Notes: generated from the sequence alone by a model not told the origin. Shown: positions 1 to 9,402, counted from the first letter of the stretch. The stretch: DNA of 64,000 nt from Sphingopyxis sp. LC81 (GCF_000756375.1 NZ_JNFD01000002.1:124001-188000), one strand, 5' to 3'. Translations and numbers: made by a program.

Positions 1-147
1 CGCGGCGACGAGCCGTCGCTGCAGCCATAGCCGCAGGTCGCGTTCGTGCGGCAGGATCTCGCGTCCCACCCACTCGGCTAGCGCCTCGCGTTCCGTCGTT
101 CCACTCCTCTCAACCTCTAAGAGGCCCGACCGCGATGTTTCCGTCAA
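1..147 (-). CDS. ECF-type RNA polymerase sigma factor, N-terminal part (runs off the left edge)
   Basis: Reading the minus strand from the TTG at 147 gives an open frame to the window edge containing REALAEWVGREILPHE followed by LRLWLQRRL. This resembles the start of FecI-like sigma-70 factors that sphingomonads keep near TonB-dependent receptors, where the next region would be sigma region 2. The start is uncertain: TTG at 147 is the only usual start codon in frame, and a purine-rich AGAGGAG lies further inside the frame, so translation could begin at a rarer codon nearer 110. The gene is transcribed away from kduI. The family call is by resemblance over about 35 residues only. Confidence 0.45.
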   Translation of the reverse strand, partial: MTETSRSGLLEVERSGTTEREALAEWVGREILPHERDLRLWLQRRLVAA

Positions 148-254
148 CCGAGATGCTGAATCAGGTTGTTTAATTCCGCTCGATCCGCCTCCGCTGCGAC
201 GCCCGAAGGCCGTCGCTCGCCGTTTCCGCCGATCGCCGGTTAAATATCAGCAGG

Positions 255-1097
255 TTAGGTGAGCTGACAGATGTCGAGGACATTCATGTCGTCATAGTCC
301 TGATTCTCGCCCGCCATGACCCAGATGAACGCATAGGCGCTGGTGCCTGCGCCCATGTGGATCGACCAGGGCGGGGAGATCACCGCCTCGCCGTCCGCCA
401 TGACGATATGACGTGTGGCGTCGCCCTGACCCATGAAGTGCATCACCCGGCCTTGCGTGGGATCGTCGAGATCGAAGTAGAAATAAATCTCGCTCCGGCG
501 TTCGTGGACGTGCGGCGGCATCGTGTTCCACACGCTTCCGGGCTTGAGGATGGTGAGGCCCATCGCGAGCTGTGCGCTGTCGCATACGCCCGGGATGACG
601 AGCTGGTGGATCGTCCGGTCGTTCGCCTCTGCCAGACTGCCGCGCTCAAGTATCTTGGCGCCGGCGAGCGGCAGTTTTCGTGTGTCGAAGGCGCGGTGGG
701 CGGGGGATGAGGCGAGATAGAAACGCGCGCCGTCGCCGGAAAAGCTGACGTCTTTCGCGCCCATCGTGACGTATAAGCTGTCCTTCGAGCCTAGCGCGAA
801 CGGCTCGCCATCGACGGTGACCGTCCCCGCGGCGCGGCCGACATTGACGATGCCGAGTTCGCGCCGCTCGAGGAACGGGTGGCCGGCAGCGGAGGCGGGC
901 TCCGATTGATCGGGCAGGCGGACGCTCCCGCTCTGGACCAGCACCCCGCCGATCACCAGCCGGTCGGCATGGGTGTAATTGAGCACGCATTGGTTCGGGC
1001 GAAACAGATTCTGAATGAGATAGCGATCGCGCAATTCGTCATTGGACACGCCCGCCATCATGTCGGGATGGGTGGCGTAATAGGTTCGATCGAACAT
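255..1097 (-). CDS. kduI: 5-dehydro-4-deoxy-D-glucuronate isomerase (KduI)
   Basis: The cytoplasmic cupin isomerase KduI converts 5-keto-4-deoxyuronate, the product of pectin or hyaluronate lyases, to 2,5-diketo-3-deoxygluconate on the way to KDG. The 280-residue product has the family length (278 in E. coli). Conserved blocks are visible: [13 protein letters not shown] near residue 75, the metal-binding stretch [18 protein letters not shown] near residues 190-207 (the zinc ligands H, H and E), and [12 protein letters not shown] with the fourth ligand His near residue 245. It ends with the usual ENQDYDDMN region. It is the last gene of a minus-strand group with the PHP-like protein and the TBDR upstream, which points to uronate-containing glycans. 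No lyase or KduD is in view. Confidence 0.95.
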   Translation of the reverse strand: MFDRTYYATHPDMMAGVSNDELRDRYLIQNLFRPNQCVLNYTHADRLVIGGVLVQSGSVRLPDQSEPASAAGHPFLERRELGIVNVGRAAGTVTVDGEPFALGSKDSLYVTMGAKDVSFSGDGARFYLASSPAHRAFDTRKLPLAGAKILERGSLAEANDRTIHQLVIPGVCDSAQLAMGLTILKPGSVWNTMPPHVHERRSEIYFYFDLDDPTQGRVMHFMGQGDATRHIVMADGEAVISPPWSIHMGAGTSAYAFIWVMAGENQDYDDMNVLDICQLT

Positions 1098-1164
1098 GGC
1101 TGCTCCGAAGAAGGACCGGGCCGGGCCAGTATGTTGGCGGCACCGTTTCGCATCAAAAGGCCAC

Positions 1165-1197
1165 GTGCAGTCGCCATCGAAGCGATGACGACTGCAC
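1165..1197 (-). other. Long intercistronic hairpin between the PHP-like gene and kduI
   Basis: Arms GTGCAGTCG and CGACTGCAC are perfect 9-bp complements, and an inner CATCG/CGATG pair extends the stem around an AAG loop. On the minus strand it lies after the stop of the upstream gene and before kduI, and is followed closely by a short CTTTTG run. It could be a weak terminator or an mRNA processing/stability element that uncouples kduI from the genes upstream. Confidence 0.45.
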
Positions 1198-1212
1198 GGG
1201 CAGGGGAGGTTC

Positions 1213-3357
1213 TTATTTCCCTTTCAGGAATACCGGCGGCGTGTAGGCGCCGTTCGTGGCGACGTCCCACACCTCGATCCGCGCCCATTTCCGGCTGCTG
1301 AGGTTGACGCGCTTTTCGATCGTGCGCGTGCCGAACGGCGCGGCGCCGGTCAGGTCGATGCGATCGCGATAGACTTTTTTGCCGTCGCCGCTGACGACCT
1401 CGGCGTAGGCGAGGGGGAAGGTCCATTCGATCTTCGCCCGCACCACGGCATCGCGCCCGAATGCGGCTTCTTCGCCGCTCTTCGCGCCGTCGATCGTGAA
1501 TTCGGGGATCAGAACTTCGCCGGTGGTGGTGAAGAAGCGCCCGCCGCGCAGCGCGTCGAGCACGCCCTGCCAGCCGTCGGAATAGCGCGGCAGCGGCCCG
1601 TCGAGCCGCAGATAGTTGATGTTCATGTGCGCATAGAGTTCGCTCTCGTCCGAGAGCTGGAACACGTCGACCTCGCCGGGGGCGAATTTGCGCTCGGACG
1701 GTTTCGCCGCCCAGTTGTTCATATCGTCGAGCGTGTCGAGCACGCGCGTGCCGAGACGCGGCAGCGAATAGTCCGACGGCATATTCTTCCACGCGCCGCC
1801 GAGAAAGCGGTCGCTCTTGAAGAAGGGCGTGTCCTTGTGTTTGTCGGGGAAGCCGTACGAACCCTTGATCCGCGGGTGCGCGGTCCACATCAGGCCGTTC
1901 TCGTCCTGCATCAGCTTCAAGACATCCTCCGGCGAGCCGACATGATAGATTTTGCCGAGCTTCGGATCATTCTCGACGAAGGGCTGCCCCTCCTTGCGGT
2001 CGAGCGTCCAATAGACCGGCTTGGGGAAGAAGCTGATCCAGTGCCCGCCGAGCTGGACGTTGGGCTCCTCGCCCGGGAGCAGCAGCAGCTTGTCATCCGA
2101 CAGGCGTTCGGTTTCGGCATGCATCGTCTTGAGCAAGGTCAGCCGGTCGCCGGCGCGATCGAGCGCCTCGCGCCCGAGGTGAAGCTCGGCGAGATGGACG
2201 ATCTCGACGTTCATGTCCTTGAAACGCTTGACGAAGGGCGGGGACTCGAGCCCGTCGGGCACACCCGTCGATTGCTGGAAGCGAGCGGTGTTCAGGAAGG
2301 CTTCGGTGTGCTCGACATGATAATGGCTGGTGAAGGTGCGGTGCCCGTCGAGCGCCTTGAAACGATCGCCGCGGGTATAGGCGAGCGCGGCCTTGGTGAC
2401 GCTGGCCGCATCGCCCGCGTCGGGTAGCAGGAAGACGCCCATGTCTTGCGTCGTGCCCGGGGGCGCGTTGACCCATGGCACATAGCGCCGGTCGCCCTCG
2501 AGCGTCTGGCGCACGCCGAAGCTCGTGCGGCCGGCAAGGTTGCGATAGTCGTTGCCGTACCAGGCCGAATTGTCGTTGTTGGCGTAATCGAGCGGGTAAT
2601 AAAATTGGTGCGGCGGCGGAACCACGCCCAGCGATCCGCCCGCGGTGCCCTCGGCGATGATCATGCGGGCGCGCACCTTGGGCGAGACCGCGGGTTTGCG
2701 CGATGCATCGCCTTCCTTGCGTACCATCGCATCTTTGGTGTCGGTGAAGGCGATCGAGCGCCAGGGCAGCGCCGCCGATGTCGCGACGCTGAGCCCGGCG
2801 TCGAAGGTGTAGGCGGCGGCGGGGCGCTCAGTCGACATCACCATCGCCGCACGCACCAGCCGCGAACCCGGATAGATGGTGAATTGATAGGTGCCCGAGA
2901 AAGGCCCGGCCGCCGCGCCGCCGACGATCACCTTGGTATAGCCGCCCTCCGCGCGCACGCTGATGTCGCTGCGCGCGAGTGTCAGCGGGAAGCTTTCGAA
3001 CGGCCGCGTCCGCGGATTGTCGAAGAAGACCGTCCAGCCCTCCTTGAGGTCGCGCGTGCCGACGGTAACGACGCCGGCGGGATCGATCCCGCCGAGCACC
3101 GTCTTGCCCGCGATCGAGACCGCCTCGATCAGCGGCTTGCCGGGATCGAGCGACAGGACGAACTGCGCGCGCTCGCCCTCAGCCGAGGGCCAGTCGATCG
3201 TCACCGAGCCCTGCGTCCGCGCAACGCGCACGTCGCCGGGCAGCGCCTTGTTAGGCGCGCTTAGAGCCGTCGCCGGTGCCTGCGCCGCGCCCGCCAAGCC
3301 GACAGCTGTTAGCGCGGTTGCCAGCGCCAGCGCGGTGAAAATCCGTTTCCTGTTCAA
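1213..3357 (-). CDS. Secreted PHP-domain-like putative metallohydrolase of a polysaccharide locus
   Basis: A 714-residue protein with a clear Sec signal peptide (MNRKRIF, a hydrophobic core, cleavage after AQA near residue 27), so exported to the periplasm. Residues about 30-320 are beta-rich and look like a carbohydrate-binding or sandwich region. From about 338 a His-rich block [16 protein letters not shown] begins, followed by [26 protein letters not shown] and an acidic/His stretch before YAHMNINYL. This layout resembles the PHP/CehA-type metal site, but I cannot assign a substrate. The start is TTG, chosen because a perfect AGGAGG lies 5 bases upstream and the nearby ATG is out of frame. 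It sits between a TBDR and kduI, so a role in trimming an imported uronate oligosaccharide is an inference. Confidence 0.7.
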   Translation of the reverse strand: MNRKRIFTALALATALTAVGLAGAAQAPATALSAPNKALPGDVRVARTQGSVTIDWPSAEGERAQFVLSLDPGKPLIEAVSIAGKTVLGGIDPAGVVTVGTRDLKEGWTVFFDNPRTRPFESFPLTLARSDISVRAEGGYTKVIVGGAAAGPFSGTYQFTIYPGSRLVRAAMVMSTERPAAAYTFDAGLSVATSAALPWRSIAFTDTKDAMVRKEGDASRKPAVSPKVRARMIIAEGTAGGSLGVVPPPHQFYYPLDYANNDNSAWYGNDYRNLAGRTSFGVRQTLEGDRRYVPWVNAPPGTTQDMGVFLLPDAGDAASVTKAALAYTRGDRFKALDGHRTFTSHYHVEHTEAFLNTARFQQSTGVPDGLESPPFVKRFKDMNVEIVHLAELHLGREALDRAGDRLTLLKTMHAETERLSDDKLLLLPGEEPNVQLGGHWISFFPKPVYWTLDRKEGQPFVENDPKLGKIYHVGSPEDVLKLMQDENGLMWTAHPRIKGSYGFPDKHKDTPFFKSDRFLGGAWKNMPSDYSLPRLGTRVLDTLDDMNNWAAKPSERKFAPGEVDVFQLSDESELYAHMNINYLRLDGPLPRYSDGWQGVLDALRGGRFFTTTGEVLIPEFTIDGAKSGEEAAFGRDAVVRAKIEWTFPLAYAEVVSGDGKKVYRDRIDLTGAAPFGTRTIEKRVNLSSRKWARIEVWDVATNGAYTPPVFLKGK

Positions 3358-3399
3358 ACCATCCTCCTGTTTTTCGTCGTTCGCGGTGTCGTCATCGGG

Positions 3400-6183
3400 T
3401 CAGAAGTTGAAGCGGACGCCGAGCGAGTATGTCGTGTCGTCGTTGCGCACCTCGCGGACGAAATCCTCGCGCGATTCGAAGTTGCGCGTCTTCTGGCCGG
3501 TGATGTTCGTACCGGCGAGGCTGACCGTGATATTCGGGGTCACATCGTAATTCAGGCCGAAATCGAGCCGCCCGGCGGCGCGAATGCCGTTGAGTCCGAC
3601 GGGGATCGAAACCGGCCGCAGTGAGAGGCCGTTGGTGATGTCGCCGTCGAAATATCTGGAGCGGTAGGTGTAGATCATCCGCGCCGAGATGCCGTATTTC
3701 TCGTAAATCAGGCCGATGTTGTAATTATATTTGGAGACGCCGAGCAGCGGCAGGCCCTGAAGCCGGTCGCCGGGCGTCGTCACCTCGCTGTCGATGACGG
3801 TGAAGTTCCCGATCACGCCCGCGCCGTCGAGACCTTCGGGAAGGAAGTCGAGGAACAGCTGGCCGCCTACTTCGACACCCTTGATCTTGGCCGACCCCAG
3901 GTTGCGCGGGGTCGAGATCACATATTGCAGGCCGTCGATCGTTCGCACCTCGGTCCCGTTGATGATGCGGTCGGTGATGTCGCGATAGAAGCCGACGACC
4001 GAGACATAATTGCTGCGGCCGAAATAATATTCGAGCGACGCATCGAAGCTGTCGGCCTTTTGCGGCCGGAGGTCGGGGTTGCCGCCCGAGCCGGAGTTCT
4101 GGATCGTGCTGACATACGAAACGACATAGCTGAGGCCGGGATTGAGTTGGCCGAAGCTGGGCCGCGATAGCGTCTTCGAATAGTTGAACCGCGCCTGGAG
4201 GCCGTCGCCGAACTGAATGCGCGCGCTGGCATTGGGCAGGAGATCGGTGTCGCTGGTCGAGCGCTGGACCAGCACGACGCGCGATGTGCTCGTTGCCGGA
4301 TCGGTCACGCGGCCCGAACCCGCAATGTTCCGGTCGGTGCGGGTCAGGCGCGCGCCCACCATGCCGTCGACCGAGATCGCATCGGTCAGCGAGAATTCAT
4401 ACCCCGCCTGCAGGAAGCCGGCATAGCTTTTCTCCTGCGCATCATAGTCGCGCGTCGGGTCGAAGGCCGGGGTGTCGGGCGAGATGCGGTACAGCGTCCT
4501 GAGCTGCCGCTTGATCGATTCCTGCGTCAGATATCGGGGGTCGATCTGCAGGAAGGATGCGCCGCCGTTCATCTGCGGGACCCCGGGGGCCTGCGAGAGA
4601 ATATCGGAGGGGAGGCCGGCGCTTGCCAGCGGGGTCACGAACGAACCGCCCGGGGCCGGCGGGCCGCCGAGATATTGCTCGAACCCGGCTTTGCGCCGCG
4701 CGACGCGAACGCCGGCCTGAACATAGTCGAGGAACCCGTCAAAGTCGTATTTGGCGTCGCTCATCACCGACCACAATGTGCCGCGGCTGCGGTTGATATC
4801 TTCGGTCATGCCGTTGGCGAAGGCGAGGCCGGCCGGGTCGTTCATCGGGTTGCCGGGCATCGTTGCGCTGACTTCGTGATTGTCATCCCTGACCTGCACC
4901 AGCTCGGCGATGCGCTTGCCGATATCGACGCGAAAGCTGTTGTTTCTGTTGGTCGAGGATTCATAGGAGATGTCGGTGTTCCAGCTGAGCGCGCCGATTT
5001 CCTTGTTGAAGCCGGTGGCGATCACATAGATGTCGGTGCGCGCCTTGTTGGCGACGGTCGCGGTGTAATATTCGAGGTTGCGTGCGGTATATCCGGTGGC
5101 GTTGCACAGCTGGCGGATCGTGCCGGTGCCTGTCGGATTGGTCGGGCTGCGTACATTGCCCGAATAATAGCCGTCGGGGCCGACCGCGAAATCCTCGCAT
5201 GTATCGCCCGCGGTCGCCTCGAACGACGTGCCGGTGAATGCGCGGAAGGTCGGGCGCGCCTGATAGACGTTGCCGCGATAGCCTGCGAACAGGCCCTCGA
5301 CATAGATTTTGGTGTCGGTATCGGGCGCCCATTCGAGTGAGAAATTGCCCTGCGGGCGCTCATATTTGCCAAATTCGATCGCGGCCGCGAAGCCGGTCGG
5401 CGAATGCAGGTTCTGCGGCGAGCCGGCGGGGCCGGCGCTGGTCGCGCGCGTCCAGTCGTTCCACGCGACCGGCCGGGCATATTTGTTGCGCTGATAGGAG
5501 ACGCTGGCCATCGCCGCAATCTCGCCTTCACCCGCGTCCCAGCGGTTGGCGACGAGCAGGCTCACCGCCGGATTGAGCGTGTTCTTCGAACCCGCTTCCT
5601 GCAGATAGGTCGCGCGCGCGCTGCCCGCGATCGTCAGTTCCTTGAAATCGAGCGCGCGGCGCAGGCGCATATTGACGCCGCCCGCCACGCCGCCTTCGAG
5701 CCGCTCGGCCGAATTGGACTTGTAGACATCGACCCCCGCCAGCGCTTCGGCTGGCAGATCCTGGAATGAGAAGCCGCGGCCGACGCCGGTGAAAATCTCG
5801 CGTCCGTTGAGCGTGGTAATGATGTCATCGAGGCCGCGGATGCGCGCGCCGACGATCTCGTTGTTGCCGCCGACGACGACCTGCACGCCGGGAACGCGCT
5901 GGAGCGCCGACGCCGTGGTCATGTCGGGAAGCTTGCCGATATCCTCGGCGACGATCGAATCGACCACGGCGGTCGACTCGCGCTTGATTTCGGCGGCGCG
6001 GGCAAGGCTCTGGCGGATGCCGGTGACGACGATGGCGTCCCCGTCCTGTGCATCATTTGCCGCCGGATCTACGGCCTCCTGATTTGCGGATGGTGTGGCG
6101 GCCGGCGCGGTCTGCGCCTTTGCCATATGAGCGCCGCTGGCGAGCGCGATCAACGCCACGGAAGCGCGAAGACTGATCTTCAA
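3400..6183 (-). CDS. TonB-dependent outer-membrane receptor (oligosaccharide-type)
   Basis: This 927-residue protein starts with a signal peptide (MKISLRASVALIALASG, cleavage near AKAQ). Then comes a TonB-box-like stretch, DAIVVTGIRQSL near residue 50, and a plug domain with EDIGKLPDMTTASALQRVPGV and IRGLDDIITTLNGR. The beta-barrel runs to a C-terminal SLGVRFNF ending in Phe, as outer-membrane proteins do. TBDRs of this class in sphingomonads and Caulobacter import plant or algal oligosaccharides using TonB-ExbBD energy. The start is TTG with GGGAGAG five bases upstream. It is first in the group TBDR-PHP-kduI, and the FadR-type gene lies just upstream in the same orientation, which suggests induction by a uronate-derived ligand. 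Confidence 0.92.
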   Translation of the reverse strand: MKISLRASVALIALASGAHMAKAQTAPAATPSANQEAVDPAANDAQDGDAIVVTGIRQSLARAAEIKRESTAVVDSIVAEDIGKLPDMTTASALQRVPGVQVVVGGNNEIVGARIRGLDDIITTLNGREIFTGVGRGFSFQDLPAEALAGVDVYKSNSAERLEGGVAGGVNMRLRRALDFKELTIAGSARATYLQEAGSKNTLNPAVSLLVANRWDAGEGEIAAMASVSYQRNKYARPVAWNDWTRATSAGPAGSPQNLHSPTGFAAAIEFGKYERPQGNFSLEWAPDTDTKIYVEGLFAGYRGNVYQARPTFRAFTGTSFEATAGDTCEDFAVGPDGYYSGNVRSPTNPTGTGTIRQLCNATGYTARNLEYYTATVANKARTDIYVIATGFNKEIGALSWNTDISYESSTNRNNSFRVDIGKRIAELVQVRDDNHEVSATMPGNPMNDPAGLAFANGMTEDINRSRGTLWSVMSDAKYDFDGFLDYVQAGVRVARRKAGFEQYLGGPPAPGGSFVTPLASAGLPSDILSQAPGVPQMNGGASFLQIDPRYLTQESIKRQLRTLYRISPDTPAFDPTRDYDAQEKSYAGFLQAGYEFSLTDAISVDGMVGARLTRTDRNIAGSGRVTDPATSTSRVVLVQRSTSDTDLLPNASARIQFGDGLQARFNYSKTLSRPSFGQLNPGLSYVVSYVSTIQNSGSGGNPDLRPQKADSFDASLEYYFGRSNYVSVVGFYRDITDRIINGTEVRTIDGLQYVISTPRNLGSAKIKGVEVGGQLFLDFLPEGLDGAGVIGNFTVIDSEVTTPGDRLQGLPLLGVSKYNYNIGLIYEKYGISARMIYTYRSRYFDGDITNGLSLRPVSIPVGLNGIRAAGRLDFGLNYDVTPNITVSLAGTNITGQKTRNFESREDFVREVRNDDTTYSLGVRFNF

Positions 6184-6200
6184 TGGAACTCTCCCTGTAA

Positions 6201-6218
6201 GACATCATATAAGTTAAG
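6201..6218. promoter_or_regulatory. Candidate FadR-family operator upstream of the TBDR gene
   Basis: On the minus strand this AT-rich site reads CTTAACTTATATGATGTC. It lies 18-35 bases upstream of the TBDR start in an AT-rich patch (about 6200-6260). Its core TTATATGA recurs in front of the FadR-like gene at 7128-7144, the only other AT-rich patch of the locus. Two imperfect copies are thin evidence. Confidence 0.35.
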
Positions 6219-6293
6219 CGGATTGATAATATAATTCTGTCGGACGCAATATGGTGCCTGAGTTGTCCTTCAGGTCATTGATGTTGGTGTGGT

Positions 6294-7043
6294 TCAGCCC
6301 GTCGGGCTGTGGGAAGACATGAAATCTTGCAGATCGCGGTGCCGTTTGAGGCTGCTGCTCATGTGGCTCCGCGCCGCCACCCGTGCGGCGTCGGGATCGC
6401 GGCGGATGATGGCGTCGAGGATCGCCTCATGCTCTTCGCTGATCACCGCCTTGTAACGCGCGCCGACATAGCTTTGCCCCTGGCGCAGATAGAGCGAGCG
6501 CGGCGGGACCAGGCGGACGCCCAGGAAATCGATCAGCTTGGCGTAATAGGTGTTCTTGCTGGCTCGCGCGATGACGTTGTGGAACTCGACATCGGCCTTG
6601 ACCGAATCGTCGAGGCCGATCGCCGCCTCGCCAAGGATCTTGAGCTGCTGGCGCATGCTCATCACATCGACCTCGCTGCGCCGTTCGGCGGCCAGCGCGG
6701 CCATCTCGGTTTCGACGCTGAGCCGCAGCTCGAGCAACTGGATCACGTCGCTGAGATTTTCGACCTCTTCGCGCGTGATCTGAAATGCCTGATAGCGTGC
6801 GGTCTCGCTGACGAAGAGACCCTTTCCTTGGCGCGCCTCGACCAGTCCGGCGGCGGCGAGGCGGGCGACCGCTTCGCGGACCACCGTCCGGCTCACGCCC
6901 AGCACGTCGACGAATTCCGCCTCGGTGGGAAGTTGCGAGCCGGGCCAGTTTGCGCCGGACAGGATGCTTGCGCGGATATGTTCGCAGGCTGCGTCGACCA
7001 GCGACGGCCGCCGCTTGCGAAGCGCCAGCCGCTCGTCGTGCAC
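6294..7043 (-). CDS. FadR-subfamily GntR transcriptional regulator
   Basis: An N-terminal winged helix (SLVDAACEHIRASIL, then LPTEAEFVDVLGVSRTVVREAVARLAAAGLVEARQGKG) is followed by an all-helical FCD ligand domain (VIQLLELRLSVETEMAALAAERR, later DVEFHNVIARASKN and EEHEAILDAIIRRDPDAARVAARSHM). The D, H and H residues typical of the metal site in FCD proteins are present. Such regulators usually answer to sugar acids or other carboxylates, which fits uronate control next to kduI and the TBDR. I chose the GTG at 7043, giving 249 residues; the frame is open to another GTG at 7115, but that one has no ribosome-binding site and would add a basic non-conserved tail. Confidence 0.88.
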   Translation of the reverse strand: MHDERLALRKRRPSLVDAACEHIRASILSGANWPGSQLPTEAEFVDVLGVSRTVVREAVARLAAAGLVEARQGKGLFVSETARYQAFQITREEVENLSDVIQLLELRLSVETEMAALAAERRSEVDVMSMRQQLKILGEAAIGLDDSVKADVEFHNVIARASKNTYYAKLIDFLGVRLVPPRSLYLRQGQSYVGARYKAVISEEHEAILDAIIRRDPDAARVAARSHMSSSLKRHRDLQDFMSSHSPTG

Positions 7044-7127
7044 AGCGTCGGTTCCGCCCTGCCTCACGCGCCCATTCTCCCGCCGCCAGCGCTTGATGCG
7101 CCATACCCGACTCACATTACCAGTTAT

Positions 7128-7144
7128 AAGTTATATGACAACTT
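7128..7144. promoter_or_regulatory. AT-rich inverted repeat upstream of the FadR-type gene
   Basis: AAGTT and AACTT arms flank a 7-base centre, ATATGAC. The site sits 85-101 bases upstream of the chosen start of the regulator and shares TTATATGA with the site before the TBDR at 6201-6218. It is a candidate for autoregulation by the FadR-type protein. Confidence 0.35.
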
Positions 7145-7170
7145 AAATAATTTCATTTCATTTTAGAAAG

Positions 7171-7356
7171 ATGCTCGAGACGCGCAAGGCCAAGCGCGTG
7201 CGACTTTTCACCGAGTTCATATCCCGAAGGCTCGCTGCCTACGCTCCGCTTCTCGCGGGATTGTCCGTATCGTGCGACCGAGGCGGGGAGGTCACCCGCA
7301 TATTAGCAGAGGGCAAGCACCTCCCAGTGGACATCGGATCGGTCGATCCTCGATAG
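7171..7356 (+). pseudogene. Possible C-terminal remnant of a LysR-type regulator
   Basis: The only notable frame in the 7116-7402 gap encodes KAKRVRLFTEFISRRLAAYA near its start. This resembles the last 25 residues of LysR-family regulators (a basic helix just before the C-terminus). No DNA-binding or effector domain precedes it, the frame starts right beside AT-rich promoter sequence, and the remainder is not conserved in appearance. It is best read as debris. The rest of the gap shows nothing I recognise. Confidence 0.25.
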
Positions 7357-7402
7357 ACCGGGCATTATATCATCGGCGATGTCGCCGTGCGGGACGCGTC
7401 GC

Positions 7403-7897
7403 TCAGTTCCAGTCGCGCGCGAGGAAACGCGCCTTTGCGCCGCCGAGGACGCCGATGGCGCGATCGATGTTGCGTTGCCTTGCCGCGTCCGATTTCAGAT
7501 TGGCGAGGTAGCGCAGAATTTCCTTCTTGAGACTCGGCGCGAGGCCGTCCCATCTGGCCTTGGCCCCGGCGTCTTCATCAAGGCGCGCCGCAAATTCGGG
7601 CAGCATGTCGTCTTGCGGGCCGCCGCGGTAGGCGGGATCGAAGGCAAGCGACACGTCGACCGTGTCGCCGACATCGGTGCCCGAGGCCTTGCGGACGACG
7701 CCGTCGAGATAGAGGTAAAAGCTCCCGTCGCCCGTCGGCATCATATTGATCCGCCAGGCGGGATCGGGCTGGCCGTTCACCTGGACGAGGACGGGTAGGG
7801 GCTTTTTCCAGCCGGCCTTGATCCGCCGCGCCCGTGCGGCGCTGACCATGACGTAGGGATTGATGCCATGGAGTTCGATCTTTGCGCTGAATTCCAT
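7403..7897 (-). CDS. YdeI/OmpD-associated family protein (DUF1905 plus YdeI tail)
   Basis: The 164-residue cytoplasmic protein has an N-terminal DUF1905-like beta domain (EFSAKIELHG, GINPYVMVSAARARRI, LYLDGVVRKASGTDVGD). The C-terminal YdeI-type helical part has the family pattern DMLPEFAARLDEDAGAKARW followed by a lysine-containing repeat region ending with a short helical tail. YdeI proteins are linked loosely to stress or bacteriocin resistance, and no enzymatic activity is established. It lies 10 bases downstream of the MFS gene on the same strand, so the two may be cotranscribed. Confidence 0.8.
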   Translation of the reverse strand: MEFSAKIELHGINPYVMVSAARARRIKAGWKKPLPVLVQVNGQPDPAWRINMMPTGDGSFYLYLDGVVRKASGTDVGDTVDVSLAFDPAYRGGPQDDMLPEFAARLDEDAGAKARWDGLAPSLKKEILRYLANLKSDAARQRNIDRAIGVLGGAKARFLARDWN

Positions 7898-7907
7898 GGG
7901 TGCTCGG

Positions 7908-9233
7908 TTAGTCGATCGTGCTCGCGAGTTCGCGGTTGAGCCAGAGTGCGACGAGCGTGCCGATCGCGCCCGAGAGCAGATAGCCGCCCGCGGCGATCAG
8001 CCCGAACTGGCTGGACAGCCAGAGCGCGACCATCGGCGCAAAGCCGGCGCCGAACAGCCACGCAAGGTCGGAGGTGAAGGCCGAACCGGTGTAACGGTGG
8101 CGCGGCTGGAAGTTCGACGAGAGCGCGCCCGACGACTGCCCGAACGACAGGCCAAGCAGCGCGAAGCCGAGGATCATAAAGGTCGCTTCGCCCGCCTGAC
8201 CGGCGTCGAGCAACTGCGGCGCGAAGCCGCTGAACGCCGCGATCGCAGCGGCGGTGACCGCGAGCAGCGTGCGGCGGCCGACGCGGTCGGCGAGCATGCC
8301 CGAGGCGACAATCGAGCCGACGCCGACGACCGCGGCGATCGCCTCGATCATCAGGAAGCGGACCGGGCTTTCGTCGGTGAACAGGAACACCCACGACAGC
8401 GGATAGACGGTGACCATGTGGAACATCGCGAAGCTGGCGAGCGGCGCGAAGGTGCCGATGACGATCGTCTTCCATTCCGACCGCACCGTTTCGAGCAAGG
8501 GCGCGGGCTGGAGTGCGCGATTCTCGAACAATTCGGCATATTCGGGGGTCACGACGATGCGCAGCCGCGCGAACAGTGCGACGACGTTGATCGCGAAGGC
8601 GACGAAGAAGGGATAGCGCCAGCCCCACGCGAGGAAATCCTCGGCCGGGAGCGCCGCGATCAGGAACATGAAGAGCAGGCTGGCGACGATGAGGCCGAGC
8701 GGCGCGCCGAGCTGCGGGATCATCGCGTACCAGCCGCGCTTGTTCTCGGGCGCGTTGAGCGCGAGCAGCGAGGCGAGGCCGTCCCACGAACCGCCGAGCG
8801 CGACGCCCTGACCCATGCGGAACAGCGCGAGGAGCAGCGCGGCGCCGATGCCGGCCGTTTCATAGCCGGGGACAAAGGCGATTGCCGCGGTCGAGCCGCC
8901 GAGCAGGAACAGCGCGATGGTGAGCTTGGCGCCGCGACCATAGGCGCGGTCGATCGCGGTGAAGATGATCGTGCCGACCGGGCGCGCGACAAAGGCGAGC
9001 GCGAAGATCGCGAACGACCAGAGCGTGCCCGTCAGCGGGTCGAGGTGCGGGAAGACGAGTTTCGGGAACACCAGCACCGACGCGATGGCATAAACGAAGA
9101 AGTCGAAGAATTCGGAGGTGCGGCCGATGATGACGCCGATCGCGATCTCGGCCGGGTCGATGCGGTGGCCGTCTTCGTGGAGGGCGCGGGCGTCGCGTTC
9201 GACCTCGGTGGTGGGCACGGTATCGGCAGCCAT
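7908..9233 (-). CDS. MFS transporter, metabolite:H+ symporter (MHS)-like
   Basis: A 441-residue inner-membrane protein with about twelve hydrophobic segments. After a polar N-terminus, IIGRTSEFFDFFVYAIASVLVFPKLVFP matches the first helix of MHS carriers. The loop motif ARPVGTIIFTAIDRAYGRG corresponds to the MFS signature between helices 2 and 3, and GVALGGSWDG lies in helix 5. The second half has MLADRVGRRTLL, the repeated loop motif. Substrates of the family are organic acids and osmolytes; nothing here identifies the substrate. It is divergent from the cyo operon and followed by the YdeI-like gene. Confidence 0.85.
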   Translation of the reverse strand: MAADTVPTTEVERDARALHEDGHRIDPAEIAIGVIIGRTSEFFDFFVYAIASVLVFPKLVFPHLDPLTGTLWSFAIFALAFVARPVGTIIFTAIDRAYGRGAKLTIALFLLGGSTAAIAFVPGYETAGIGAALLLALFRMGQGVALGGSWDGLASLLALNAPENKRGWYAMIPQLGAPLGLIVASLLFMFLIAALPAEDFLAWGWRYPFFVAFAINVVALFARLRIVVTPEYAELFENRALQPAPLLETVRSEWKTIVIGTFAPLASFAMFHMVTVYPLSWVFLFTDESPVRFLMIEAIAAVVGVGSIVASGMLADRVGRRTLLAVTAAAIAAFSGFAPQLLDAGQAGEATFMILGFALLGLSFGQSSGALSSNFQPRHRYTGSAFTSDLAWLFGAGFAPMVALWLSSQFGLIAAGGYLLSGAIGTLVALWLNRELASTID

Positions 9234-9352
9234 GGTAACAATCCTTGAGCTGGCGCCGTTCGCAGGACAGGATGCGACGGCACGAGTCGGTCATAGGGCA
9301 AAATTACCCCGAATGAAAATGCCCCTGCGCGATCATGGACGGTCGCGGGATT

Positions 9353-9365
9353 GGACAAAATGTCC
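9353..9365. promoter_or_regulatory. Palindrome in the cyoA upstream region
   Basis: GGACA-AAA-TGTCC is a perfect 5-bp inverted repeat centred 44 bases before the cyoA start, between the divergent MFS gene and the cyo operon. Its position near the likely promoter makes it a candidate operator. The regulator is unknown. The cyoA ribosome-binding site AAAGGAGG is at 9381-9388, somewhat far (14 bases) from the ATG. Confidence 0.4.
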
Positions 9366-9402
9366 TATGTGCAGTGCAACAAAGGAGGCCTAGGCGCGCA
9401 TC

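Noticed and set aside
7860-9248. 462-residue plus-strand open frame opposite the MFS gene
   Set aside because: Composition is Arg/Glu/Asp-rich shadow coding from a high-GC antisense frame; the minus-strand frame has clear transporter features.
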